In this document: piece after piece, positions 1-6,206 of the stretch | How the letters are laid out: the number at the start of each line of letters is the position of its first letter | Numbering within the stretch: the first letter of the stretch is position 1 | Assembly: GCA_001873075.1 (NCBI GenBank) | Contig: MNYL01000079.1 | Location: forward strand, 1 to 10,476 | DNA from: Fibrobacteres bacterium CG2_30_45_31 | GTDB taxonomy: Bacteria; Fibrobacterota; Fibrobacteria; Fibrobacterales; Fibrobacteraceae | Direction: 5' to 3' | DNA: 10,476 bases | The notes under the pieces: model-generated | The model's database searches: none | What the model was told of the DNA's origin: nothing | What the model saw: only the letters and a program-made list of their open reading frames with translations | Position numbers and translations under genes: made by a program

Positions 1-1581
1 AAGATTTGCCGTGGTAGCCGCAAGATTGCTCAAACCAAAGGAGCCTTCACGAAGAGCTAATTTACCACCCGTAACGTTATCATAGAGGATACAAGGCACT
101 GGATTCAATGTATGAGCTGTCTTTGCCTTGAAGGAGCCATCTTTATTTGTCTTTGGCAGGTGAGTCTTTTTATCGACTTCATACATTTCATCAGCATTGC
201 CGTGATCTGCGGTGATGAGAGCCACACCACCCATGGCGTCAATAATTGGGAGCATCCGAGCGAGAGCTAGGTCAACCGCTTCAACAGCCATCGTTGCCGC
301 GCGGAAACTACCCGTATGACCCACCATATCGCCGTTCGGGAAGTTGCAACGGAGCGCATTGTACTTACCGCTCTTGATCGCATCAATCATGGCATCGCAA
401 ACTTCTGCAGACTTCATCCAGGGGCGCTGTTCAAAAGGGATCACATCAGAAAGGACTTCCTGGTAGGTTTCGCCATCAAATTTGTTGCTGCGATTTCCGT
501 TCCAGAAATAGGTCACATGACCGAACTTTTGCGTTTCGGAGCAGGCAAATTGTTTGAGTCCCACGTTGCTGAACCATTCGCCGCTGGTATTTTCAATCGC
601 TGGAGGAGGCACAAGGAAACGCTTCGGGAGTTGAAGATCCCCATCATACTGAAGCATACCGGCATAAGTGACCTTGGGGCGACGCACGCGATCAAATTCG
701 GTAAAGTTGTCTTCTTCGAAAGAACGGGTAATTTCAATGGCGCGATCCCCACGGAAATTGAAGAATACCACCGAGTCCCCGTCTTGAATGGTTCCTACTG
801 CAGAGCCATTCTTGCCGATGACAAATGGAGGAAGATCCTGGTCAATGACTTTAGCTTCACCGCGGAAAGTTTCAATGGCTTCCTTTGCGCTGTTAAACAA
901 ACGACCTTCGCCGAGCACGTGAGTTTTCCAACCGATCTCTACCATTTTCCAGTTCGCGTTGTAACGGTCCATGGTGATCTGCATACGGCCACCGCCACTC
1001 GCAATGCACACATCAAATTCACTACTGCGGAGTTCAGCAAGGAAGGCTTCAAAAGGTTCCAGATAATCCAGAGCGGAGGTTTCGGGAACATCGCGGCCAT
1101 CCAAAAGAATGTGTACGCGCACTTTTTTCACATTTTCTTTTTTAGCTTGAGCGATCATCGCCCTTAAGTGAGCAATATTGCTGTGAACATTGCCATCGCT
1201 GAAAAGACCCAGAAAATGAAGAGCGCCCTGAGTGCTACGAACGTTGTTAGTAATCTCTTTCCAAGCATCGCGAGTGAAAAGTTCGCCAGAGTTAATAGAA
1301 TTGGCGACGAGAGAAGCGCCTTGGCTATACACCTGACCTGCGCCGATGGCATTGTGACCCACTTCGGAGTTTCCCATGTCTTCGTCGGAAGGCATACCCA
1401 CAGCGGTTCCATGAGCTTTTAAGAGCACATTACTGTACTTGGAAATTAAACGGTCGAGGGTTGGTTTGCGGGCTGCGGCAATGGCATTGCCCACTTCACT
1501 TGGATTGTAACCATATCCATCCATGATGATTGTGACCACTGGTCCCTTGACGCCGGGGAAGAGGGATGATTTTTTAAGCAT
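1..1581 (-). CDS. gpmI: 2,3-bisphosphoglycerate-independent phosphoglycerate mutase, 3' end cut by window edge
   Basis: Interconverts 3-phosphoglycerate and 2-phosphoglycerate in glycolysis and gluconeogenesis, in the cytosol, using a phosphoserine intermediate and two metal ions (family knowledge). The frame reads open for 527 codons to the window edge without a stop; family members run roughly 510-550 residues, so only a short C-terminal tail is missing. Visible motifs: the first metal site MDGYG (Asp21), the catalytic serine loop DEDMGNSEVGH (Ser72), LLDGRDVPETS and ASGGGRMQITMDRY in the phosphotransferase domain, FNFRGDRA near residue 277, and the second metal site TADHGNADEM (Asp459, His460). 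All key residues looked for are present. The ATG at 1581 is preceded by GGAG with a 7-nt spacer. It lies in the same direction as the nif operon but behind a terminator, so it is probably transcribed separately as a housekeeping gene. Confidence 0.95.
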   Translation of the reverse strand, partial: MLKKSSLFPGVKGPVVTIIMDGYGYNPSEVGNAIAAARKPTLDRLISKYSNVLLKAHGTAVGMPSDEDMGNSEVGHNAIGAGQVYSQGASLVANSINSGELFTRDAWKEITNNVRSTQGALHFLGLFSDGNVHSNIAHLRAMIAQAKKENVKKVRVHILLDGRDVPETSALDYLEPFEAFLAELRSSEFDVCIASGGGRMQITMDRYNANWKMVEIGWKTHVLGEGRLFNSAKEAIETFRGEAKVIDQDLPPFVIGKNGSAVGTIQDGDSVVFFNFRGDRAIEITRSFEEDNFTEFDRVRRPKVTYAGMLQYDGDLQLPKRFLVPPPAIENTSGEWFSNVGLKQFACSETQKFGHVTYFWNGNRSNKFDGETYQEVLSDVIPFEQRPWMKSAEVCDAMIDAIKSGKYNALRCNFPNGDMVGHTGSFRAATMAVEAVDLALARMLPIIDAMGGVALITADHGNADEMYEVDKKTHLPKTNKDGSFKAKTAHTLNPVPCILYDNVTGGKLALREGSFGLSNLAATTANL

Positions 1582-1603
1582 TTTTCAACTCCAGTATGAG
1601 TGC

Positions 1604-1630
1604 ATTTTAAGCATTAAATATGGAAATCAA
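1604..1630 (-). promoter_or_regulatory. possible gpmI promoter
   Basis: On the minus strand, TTGATT (1630-1625) and TAAAAT (1609-1604) are 15 nt apart and lie between the nif terminator and the gpmI start. The hexamers resemble a housekeeping -35/-10 pair, but the spacing is short, so this is a weak guess. A start site a few bases downstream would leave a leader of roughly 20 nt carrying the GGAG ribosome site. Confidence 0.25.
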
Positions 1631-1635
1631 TGTAG

Positions 1636-1663
1636 AAAAAACGCCCCGCTCCTGAGCGGAACG
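1636..1663 (-). terminator. Rho-independent terminator of the nif operon
   Basis: On the minus strand a 9-bp stem (CGTTCCGCT at 1663-1655 with AGCGGGGCG at 1650-1642, including two G-U pairs) closes a 4-nt CAGG loop and runs straight into six T residues (1641-1636). This is a textbook intrinsic terminator for leftward transcription. It lies about 94 nt past the ferredoxin stop codon and 55 nt before the gpmI start, and so separates the nif operon from gpmI. There is no matching T-run on the plus strand, so it should work in one direction only. Confidence 0.88.
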
Positions 1664-1668
1664 GGACG

Positions 1669-1742
1669 AAAAGGAGGGGTCGTCAACAAGGAATATCTAC
1701 CTTCGCAATACAGTGTCTATTGTGAAGGAATCCCCCTTTTTT
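1669..1742 (-). repeat. nested inverted repeats just after the last nif operon gene
   Basis: The inner hairpin spans 1700-1728: CCTTC-G-CAATA (1700-1710) and TATTG-T-GAAGG (1718-1728) around a 7-nt loop. In the minus-strand RNA it has ten pairs and one A-C mismatch. An outer imperfect pairing joins the minus-strand A-run and G-run at 1742-1732 with CCCCTCCTTTT at 1679-1669, so the structure ends in four T residues. It starts 14 nt past the ferredoxin stop codon and precedes the canonical terminator. It could be a first, weak terminator or a structure that protects the 3' end of the mRNA; the role is inferred from position. Confidence 0.5.
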
Positions 1743-1756
1743 GCTTCTGGAGAGAC

Positions 1757-2065
1757 TTACGCTATCAAATATTCAGTAGCAGGAGTTCCTTTTTCAATGG
1801 AGTCAATCACGGCATCCACCGCCTCTTCACTATCGATGTGCCCAAACCACCAATTCTCTGGATACACAATCATGGCAGGCCCACGATCACATACTTTCAG
1901 GCAGCCCGTGCTCGAAACCACGACATCGCTCATGCCACGATCAGAAAGTTCACCTTCCAGATATTGCATCAGCTGCATGGAGCCTTTTTTATTACAAACG
2001 CCCTGAGGCTCCCCGGAAACCCGGAAAGATCCGCAGACAAAAATGTGATGTGCTGGTTTTTTCAT
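1757..2065 (-). CDS. [2Fe-2S] ferredoxin, thioredoxin-like (Clostridium pasteurianum 2FeFd / Shethna protein II family)
   Basis: A 102-residue acidic protein beginning MKKPAHHIFVC. It has four cysteines at 11, 24, 55 and 59 (CGSF, GVC, TGCLKVC), the pattern and spacing of the cluster ligands in the 2Fe ferredoxin of Clostridium pasteurianum, and it shares the HHIFVC start, the TGC..C loop followed by GP, and the YPE-W-G segment. Family members are cytosolic dimers with a thioredoxin fold. In C. pasteurianum the protein interacts with the MoFe protein, and the Azotobacter relative (FeSII) protects nitrogenase from oxygen. The gene is last in the nif operon, 25 nt after nifB, with AAAGGA upstream of the ATG. 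A role as electron donor or accessory protein for nitrogenase or cofactor assembly is inferred from that context; the exact role is open. Confidence 0.92.
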   Translation of the reverse strand: MKKPAHHIFVCGSFRVSGEPQGVCNKKGSMQLMQYLEGELSDRGMSDVVVSSTGCLKVCDRGPAMIVYPENWWFGHIDSEEAVDAVIDSIEKGTPATEYLIA

Positions 2066-2090
2066 GTTTTTTTCCTTTGGTTAATTAATG

Positions 2091-3350
2091 TTATGCGCAG
2101 CCCGTGCCAGTGCCGCCACAAGAAATACCCACGCCGCACGAACCTGCTGTCCGTAGTAATGTCCGCGGTATCTCACGACCTTCCAGAATGGCGGAGGCCC
2201 CTTCCGCAATGAGACCTTCCATGGCAATAATCCGGATTCCGAATTCTGCCAGCACTTTTTCCGGAGCTTTCCCGGAACCACTGACAAGCACTGCGCAACA
2301 ATCTGGAATTGTTTTTGCAAGATCATACCAGCGCTCATCACCGGCACCCGGAGGAGGGGTAGGGCGACGATCTATCAGTTTTAATTTTCCGTCTTCTTCT
2401 CCATAAATCCAAAGACCCGTGGCTTCGCCCAAATGACGGTTTACGAAAAGGCCTTCCATAGAAGCTACCGCAACGTAAGGACGTTCTGTAGTGGGTTTCA
2501 ACTTCGATGCAGCAGCGAGCATCTGCTCAATTTCAGGAGAATTATCATCACCCACTAAACCAACCGCATCCGCGCGACACCGCGCACAATGCGCCATCTG
2601 CTTCACATAAACACCTGTCTTTTGCCGCAGTTCCTGCATCGCATGGGCATCGGGTGTTTTTTTGCCCTCAAAAGCAGTCCCTTCGACATGCATCAGCGGA
2701 ATACAGTTCTGAATATCAGCTCCCAGAGCCGCCGCATATTTTGCCACTTCCACCGCATGTTCGTCATTAACACCCGGAATAATCACCGTATTGATTTTCA
2801 CCGTGATGTGATGTTCTTTTAAAAGTCCAATGGCAAGAGTTTGGCGCTCCAACAGAAGACGCGCGGCTTCTACACCATGATAAATGTGAGCTCCGTAACG
2901 AACCCAGGAATAAATCTTGGCCCCGATTTCCGGGTCCACCGCATTCATGGTAATCGTCACATGGGAAACATTCATTTTCGCGATACGTTCCACATATTCC
3001 GGGAGGCCCAAACCATTCGTTGCAAGGCACAATATCTTTTCCGGATATTTTTCACTCACGAGCTCCAAGGTGCGCATGGTTTCTTCAGGGTTCGCAAAAG
3101 GGTCGCCGGGACCCGCAATGCCTACCACCGCAAGATTGGAAACCCGTTCCAACACCGAGCCCAGATAAATACCCGCTTGTTCTGGAGAAAGAATATTACT
3201 CGTCACTCCAGGGCGACTCTCATTGACGCAATCATATTTCCGGTTGCAAAAATTGCACTGGATATTACATTTCGGAGCGACAGGCAAATGAATGCGGCCC
3301 GTCGTGTGCCGCGCCTTGGCGCTAAAGCAGGGATGTTCAGCAAATTCCAT
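2091..3350 (-). CDS. nifB: NifB, radical SAM enzyme for nitrogenase cofactor core (NifB-co), with C-terminal NifX-like domain
   Basis: Uses S-adenosylmethionine to fuse two [4Fe-4S] units and insert a carbide and a sulfur, giving NifB-co, the precursor passed to NifEN. In this 419-residue form the radical SAM CX3CX2C motif is C28, C32, C35 (KCNIQCNFCNRKYDC), preceded by HPCFSAKARHTTGRIHLPVA. GIAGPGDPFA follows, and the NifB-typical CARCRADAVG lies near residues 255-264. From about residue 290 a NifX/NafY-like domain begins (RPYVAVAS, HLGEA), ending in a Gly/Cys-rich tail (SCGVGISCGGTGTGCA), the two-domain form common in anaerobes. The frame is open four codons further up to a TTG at 3362, but that TTG overlaps the GGAGG ribosome site, which sits 5 nt before the ATG at 3350, so the ATG is chosen. 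It lies 18 nt after nifN. Confidence 0.96.
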   Translation of the reverse strand: MEFAEHPCFSAKARHTTGRIHLPVAPKCNIQCNFCNRKYDCVNESRPGVTSNILSPEQAGIYLGSVLERVSNLAVVGIAGPGDPFANPEETMRTLELVSEKYPEKILCLATNGLGLPEYVERIAKMNVSHVTITMNAVDPEIGAKIYSWVRYGAHIYHGVEAARLLLERQTLAIGLLKEHHITVKINTVIIPGVNDEHAVEVAKYAAALGADIQNCIPLMHVEGTAFEGKKTPDAHAMQELRQKTGVYVKQMAHCARCRADAVGLVGDDNSPEIEQMLAAASKLKPTTERPYVAVASMEGLFVNRHLGEATGLWIYGEEDGKLKLIDRRPTPPPGAGDERWYDLAKTIPDCCAVLVSGSGKAPEKVLAEFGIRIIAMEGLIAEGASAILEGREIPRTLLRTAGSCGVGISCGGTGTGCA

Positions 3351-3355
3351 AATAT

Positions 3356-3360
3356 CCTCC
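3356..3360 (-). promoter_or_regulatory. ribosome binding site that fixes the nifB start
   Basis: GGAGG on the minus strand, 5 nt before the ATG at 3350. The longer in-frame TTG at 3362 overlaps this site and has no ribosome site of its own placed to use it. Confidence 0.85.
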
Positions 3361-3368
3361 AATGCTTA

Positions 3369-4781
3369 TCAGATGTAGGTGTAACCTATTTTTGATGAAG
3401 ATTGCTTAATCTGCATTAACGTATTGCAAACCAAGTCAAAAAGATTCAAAGTGCCACGATAGCCAAGATGAAGAATCCGGTGTCCTCCCATACGATCATG
3501 GATCGGGAATCCGCAGCGGATTAAAGGGATCTCAAGATTTTTCGCGAGATAAAAACCTTTGCTACTTCCCATCACAAAATCAGGAGAAAGATCTTTAGCC
3601 TTTTCAAGCATCGTCACAAAATCAGCATCATCCATGACAAGGGGCTCTGAACGATTCTTCTTCAGAATCGACAGGATGCGAGACTTGAACGAGTCACTCA
3701 CAGCACCAGTAGCGACAAGAACGGGTTCAATACCCAACTCACTTAAGAAAGAACAAATCGCTAAAACAAAATCTTCTTCTCCGTACACAATCGCCTTTTT
3801 ACCAAAGCAATATTTATGCCCATCGATGTAGGCGTCAATAAGTCTTCCGCGCACATCCATCCACTTTTGACTGATGGGACGTCCCGTAAATTCCGTCAAT
3901 TGACTAAAAAAAGCGTCTGTATTTTCTATGCCTATGGGCATAGGAACTCGAGCGGCCTTGACTCCGAAATTTGATTCCAACCACGCCGAGGCATCATGTT
4001 CTCTCGGAATAGATTCTCCCAAAGTAATGGTTCCCACCGCAGAAGACATACGCCGAATACTTTCGAGAGGAGTGCCTCCCTTAGGAAGTTTCTGATATTC
4101 TTCCCAAGAGCCCCCATCCAGACTTTCCGAATAATCCGGCAACAAAGTATAGGGCATTTCAAAAGAAGAAAGAATCTTGTGCAACTCGCGCAAATCTTCC
4201 GACGATACAAATCCAGAAATCAGATTGAGATGCTTTGGTTCTTCTACGTTTTCGGAAGCGACACTCGTACCCGCCAACTTGGAAACTACAGAATAAATCG
4301 CCTCATGAAATCCATCCATATGCGTCCCGCGATAACTCGGTGTGGAGGCATAAAAAAGCGCGGGTTCCTTAGATCCACCATTCTTTTCTCTTTCGCTACG
4401 ATCCTTTTCATATTGCGCAATGTACATCGGCACATTTTCGCCGATGGTTTCGGAAAGGCAAGTCGAAGTGACCCCAATAGCTTCTGGCTTATATTGTCGC
4501 GTCACATTACTCAGTGCAAGCTCCAAATTATCGCGCCCACCAAAAATAGCGGTGGATTCGGTGAAGTTCGAAGACGCAATATCAATCGGTTCTCGGAAAT
4601 GACTAATGCCATAGCGACGAATGTATGTCGAGCATCCCTGCGATCCATGAATCAAAGGAATACAGCCCGAGATACCGCGAAATACGATGCAGGCCCCGAA
4701 AGGCGCACAAAGTTTGCAGGCGTTCCTCGTGGAAGTGTAACTACGCGAAGGCGATTTGGTCTTTATTGCTTCTGCTATCAT
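3369..4781 (-). CDS. nifN: NifN, FeMo-cofactor assembly scaffold subunit
   Basis: Beta-like subunit of the NifEN scaffold, which converts NifB-co to mature FeMo-co by adding molybdenum and homocitrate before transfer to NifDK. The 470-residue protein has the NifK/NifN layout: CKLCAPFGAC, HGSQGC (Cys50), SSNFTESTAIFGG, TSTCLSETIGENV (Cys108) and TPSYRGTHMDG. Cys25, Cys50 and Cys108 align with the three P-cluster cysteines of NifK. It is called NifN rather than a second NifK because it directly follows nifE and because its N-terminus and metal-site regions diverge from the NifK encoded upstream. The start at 4781 overlaps the nifE stop as ATGA, with GGAGG 6 nt upstream, so translation is probably coupled. 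An in-frame ATG at 4826 would overlap nifE by 49 nt and lacks a ribosome site. The N-terminal region is unusually rich in cysteine (22, 25, 31, 40, 50). Confidence 0.93.
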   Translation of the reverse strand: MIAEAIKTKSPSRSYTSTRNACKLCAPFGACIVFRGISGCIPLIHGSQGCSTYIRRYGISHFREPIDIASSNFTESTAIFGGRDNLELALSNVTRQYKPEAIGVTSTCLSETIGENVPMYIAQYEKDRSEREKNGGSKEPALFYASTPSYRGTHMDGFHEAIYSVVSKLAGTSVASENVEEPKHLNLISGFVSSEDLRELHKILSSFEMPYTLLPDYSESLDGGSWEEYQKLPKGGTPLESIRRMSSAVGTITLGESIPREHDASAWLESNFGVKAARVPMPIGIENTDAFFSQLTEFTGRPISQKWMDVRGRLIDAYIDGHKYCFGKKAIVYGEEDFVLAICSFLSELGIEPVLVATGAVSDSFKSRILSILKKNRSEPLVMDDADFVTMLEKAKDLSPDFVMGSSKGFYLAKNLEIPLIRCGFPIHDRMGGHRILHLGYRGTLNLFDLVCNTLMQIKQSSSKIGYTYI

Positions 4782-6136
4782 TCGGCACCTCCAGCATGCT
4801 TGATCCTTGCAGGCGAATATTTCCATACAGGACTCATGATGGAAGAATGAACTTCCCTGGAAAAATTGAGCATTCCTTCAAAACCGGCGAGAGCTTCCTT
4901 GCGTTCATGATTGTGGTCGCAAAATGCGATTCCCATTTTATAAGCAATGGGACGTTCTTTCACGCCGCCGATCAGAAGATCCGCGCCTTTTTCGAGAATA
5001 AACTTCGAGAGTTCCAGGGGATTCGTATCATCACAAATGATCGTTCCTTCTTCCGTGATCTCTTTCAGGTAATTGTAGTCTTCCTGGGTTCCGGTTTGAG
5101 AGCCCACCACAACGGTCTGAATTCCCAAATGGCGCAACGCTTTCACGAGTGAAAAAGCCTTGAAAGAGCCACCCACATAAATTGCAGCTTTCTTCCCTTC
5201 TAAATCCCGACGGAAGGATTCGAGTTGCGGTAACAGCGTGGAAACTTCTTCAAGAACCACTTTCTGTGTCTTTTCAATTATTTCTTTATTATCAAAAAAA
5301 TTCGCAACATCATAAAGTGCTGAAGACATATCTTCAATGCCGAAATAAGAAACGCGAATAAAGGGAATCCCGTAGGTTTCTTTCATCATTTTGGCGAGAT
5401 AACTCATGGAGCCCGAACATTGCACAACATTCAACTTTGCCTTGTGCGCACGGCCGATTTCATCCACACGACCATCACCTGTAATGCACGAGGTCACTTC
5501 AATGCCCATCTTCCGGTAATATTCTTTAATGATCCAAATTTCCCCGGCCAGATTGAAATCGCCGAGAATATTGATACTGAAAGGAGAAACCGGAGTCGTA
5601 TTATCGCGACCCACCAATTTGAAAACCGCTTCACAGGCGGCACGATAGCCGTCTTTTTTTGTTCCCTTGAAACCTTCCGAAAAAACAGGAAGCACAGGAA
5701 TACCCTTTTCTCTTGAGACGCGTGCGCAAACCGCATCCACATCATCGCCGATAAGTCCTACAATGCAGGTGGAGTATACAAATGCGGCCTTAGGAGCATA
5801 TTGATCGATCAGCTCCACAAGGGATGCATACAATTTTTTTTCACCACCGTAAATGACCTCGTTTTCGCGAAGGTCTGTCGAAAAACTCAGCCGATATAAT
5901 TCCGAGCCACTGGAAAGTGAACCCCGAATATCCCAAGTATAAGCAGCGCACCCGATGGGGCCATGCACCAAATGCAGAGCATCTGCAATCGGATACAAAA
6001 CCACACGGGAACCGCAAAAAACGCAGGCACGCTGACTCACAGATCCAGCCGTACTGGCCTTACCGCAAGCAATATTGTAAGAATCTTTACCATTCTCAAA
6101 TACTTGCCGCTTCCGTTCATCTAATATTTCAATCAT
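4778..6136 (-). CDS. nifE: NifE, FeMo-cofactor assembly scaffold subunit
   Basis: Alpha-like partner of NifN in the cofactor maturation scaffold. In the 452-residue form starting MIEILDERK (the usual NifE opening) the ligand positions agree closely with Azotobacter vinelandii NifE: Cys38 (CVFCG), Cys63 (HGPIGC) and Cys124 (YSTCIVGLIGDD) match C37, C62 and C124, and Cys240 (VVQCSG) corresponds to C250, the proposed precursor-binding residue. NILGDFN and the C-terminal HNHERKEALAGFEG are also present. The frame stays open ten codons further to a TTG at 6166, but the ATG at 6136 has AAGGGA about 8 nt upstream and matches the family start. nifE follows nifK after a 70-nt spacer with a hairpin, the longest gap in the operon, and overlaps nifN by 4 nt. 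Extra cysteines 24 and 41 are visible. Confidence 0.94.
   Translation of the reverse strand: MIEILDERKRQVFENGKDSYNIACGKASTAGSVSQRACVFCGSRVVLYPIADALHLVHGPIGCAAYTWDIRGSLSSGSELYRLSFSTDLRENEVIYGGEKKLYASLVELIDQYAPKAAFVYSTCIVGLIGDDVDAVCARVSREKGIPVLPVFSEGFKGTKKDGYRAACEAVFKLVGRDNTTPVSPFSINILGDFNLAGEIWIIKEYYRKMGIEVTSCITGDGRVDEIGRAHKAKLNVVQCSGSMSYLAKMMKETYGIPFIRVSYFGIEDMSSALYDVANFFDNKEIIEKTQKVVLEEVSTLLPQLESFRRDLEGKKAAIYVGGSFKAFSLVKALRHLGIQTVVVGSQTGTQEDYNYLKEITEEGTIICDDTNPLELSKFILEKGADLLIGGVKERPIAYKMGIAFCDHNHERKEALAGFEGMLNFSREVHSSIMSPVWKYSPARIKHAGGAE
4788..4792 (-). promoter_or_regulatory. ribosome binding site that fixes the nifN start, inside the nifE 3' end
   Basis: GGAGG on the minus strand, within the last codons of nifE and 6 nt before the ATG at 4781. 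It supports the start that overlaps the nifE stop codon by 4 nt over the longer frame from 4826. Confidence 0.85.
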
Positions 6137-6144
6137 ATCATGAT

Positions 6145-6150
6145 TCCCTT
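6145..6150 (-). promoter_or_regulatory. ribosome binding site of nifE with an overlapping two-codon frame
   Basis: AAGGGA on the minus strand, 8 nt before the nifE ATG at 6136. A second, out-of-frame ATG at 6141 lies closer to the site and opens a frame of only ATG-ATA-TGA, whose stop overlaps the nifE start. The NifE frame is the only one that continues. Confidence 0.6.
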
Positions 6151-6184
6151 TGCGTGCCGCGTTCAAGATTAAAATTCAAGATGA

Positions 6185-6201
6185 GGCTGCTATTCGCAGC
6201 C
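6185..6201 (-). other. perfect hairpin between nifK and nifE
   Basis: GGCTGC (6201-6196 on the minus strand) and GCAGCC (6190-6185) form a 6-bp, GC-rich perfect stem around a 5-nt loop. It starts 5 nt past the nifK stop codon, inside the only long spacer of the operon. No clean T-run follows directly (TCATCTTGAATTTT), so full termination is unlikely. It may stabilise the 3' end of a nifHDK transcript or reduce read-through into nifEN; this is inferred. Confidence 0.55.
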
Positions 6202-6206
6202 ACACA

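Noticed and set aside
316..1167. 283-codon open frame on the plus strand
   Set aside because: It lies wholly antisense to gpmI, which has all family motifs; its translation shows no recognisable domain.
1700..1742. Plus-strand terminator from the 1700-1728 hairpin and the T-run at 1737-1742
   Set aside because: Eight bases separate the stem from the T-run, and no plus-strand gene needs a terminator here.
1523..2212. 229-codon open frame on the plus strand
   Set aside because: It runs across the gpmI start, the terminator, the whole ferredoxin gene and the nifB end, all better supported on the minus strand.
2841..3395. 184-codon open frame on the plus strand
   Set aside because: It is antisense to the radical SAM part of nifB, which carries intact catalytic motifs.
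4782..4826. Longer nifN start, adding 15 residues with three more cysteines
   Set aside because: It would overlap nifE by 49 nt and has no ribosome site, while the ATG at 4781 has GGAGG at 6 nt and a typical ATGA overlap.
3996..4850. 284-codon open frame on the plus strand
   Set aside because: It is antisense to nifN and the nifE end, with no family resemblance; a shadow of minus-strand codon usage.
6137..6166. Longer nifE frame from a TTG at 6166
   Set aside because: There is no ribosome site before the TTG, and the family N-terminus begins at MIEILDERK at 6136.
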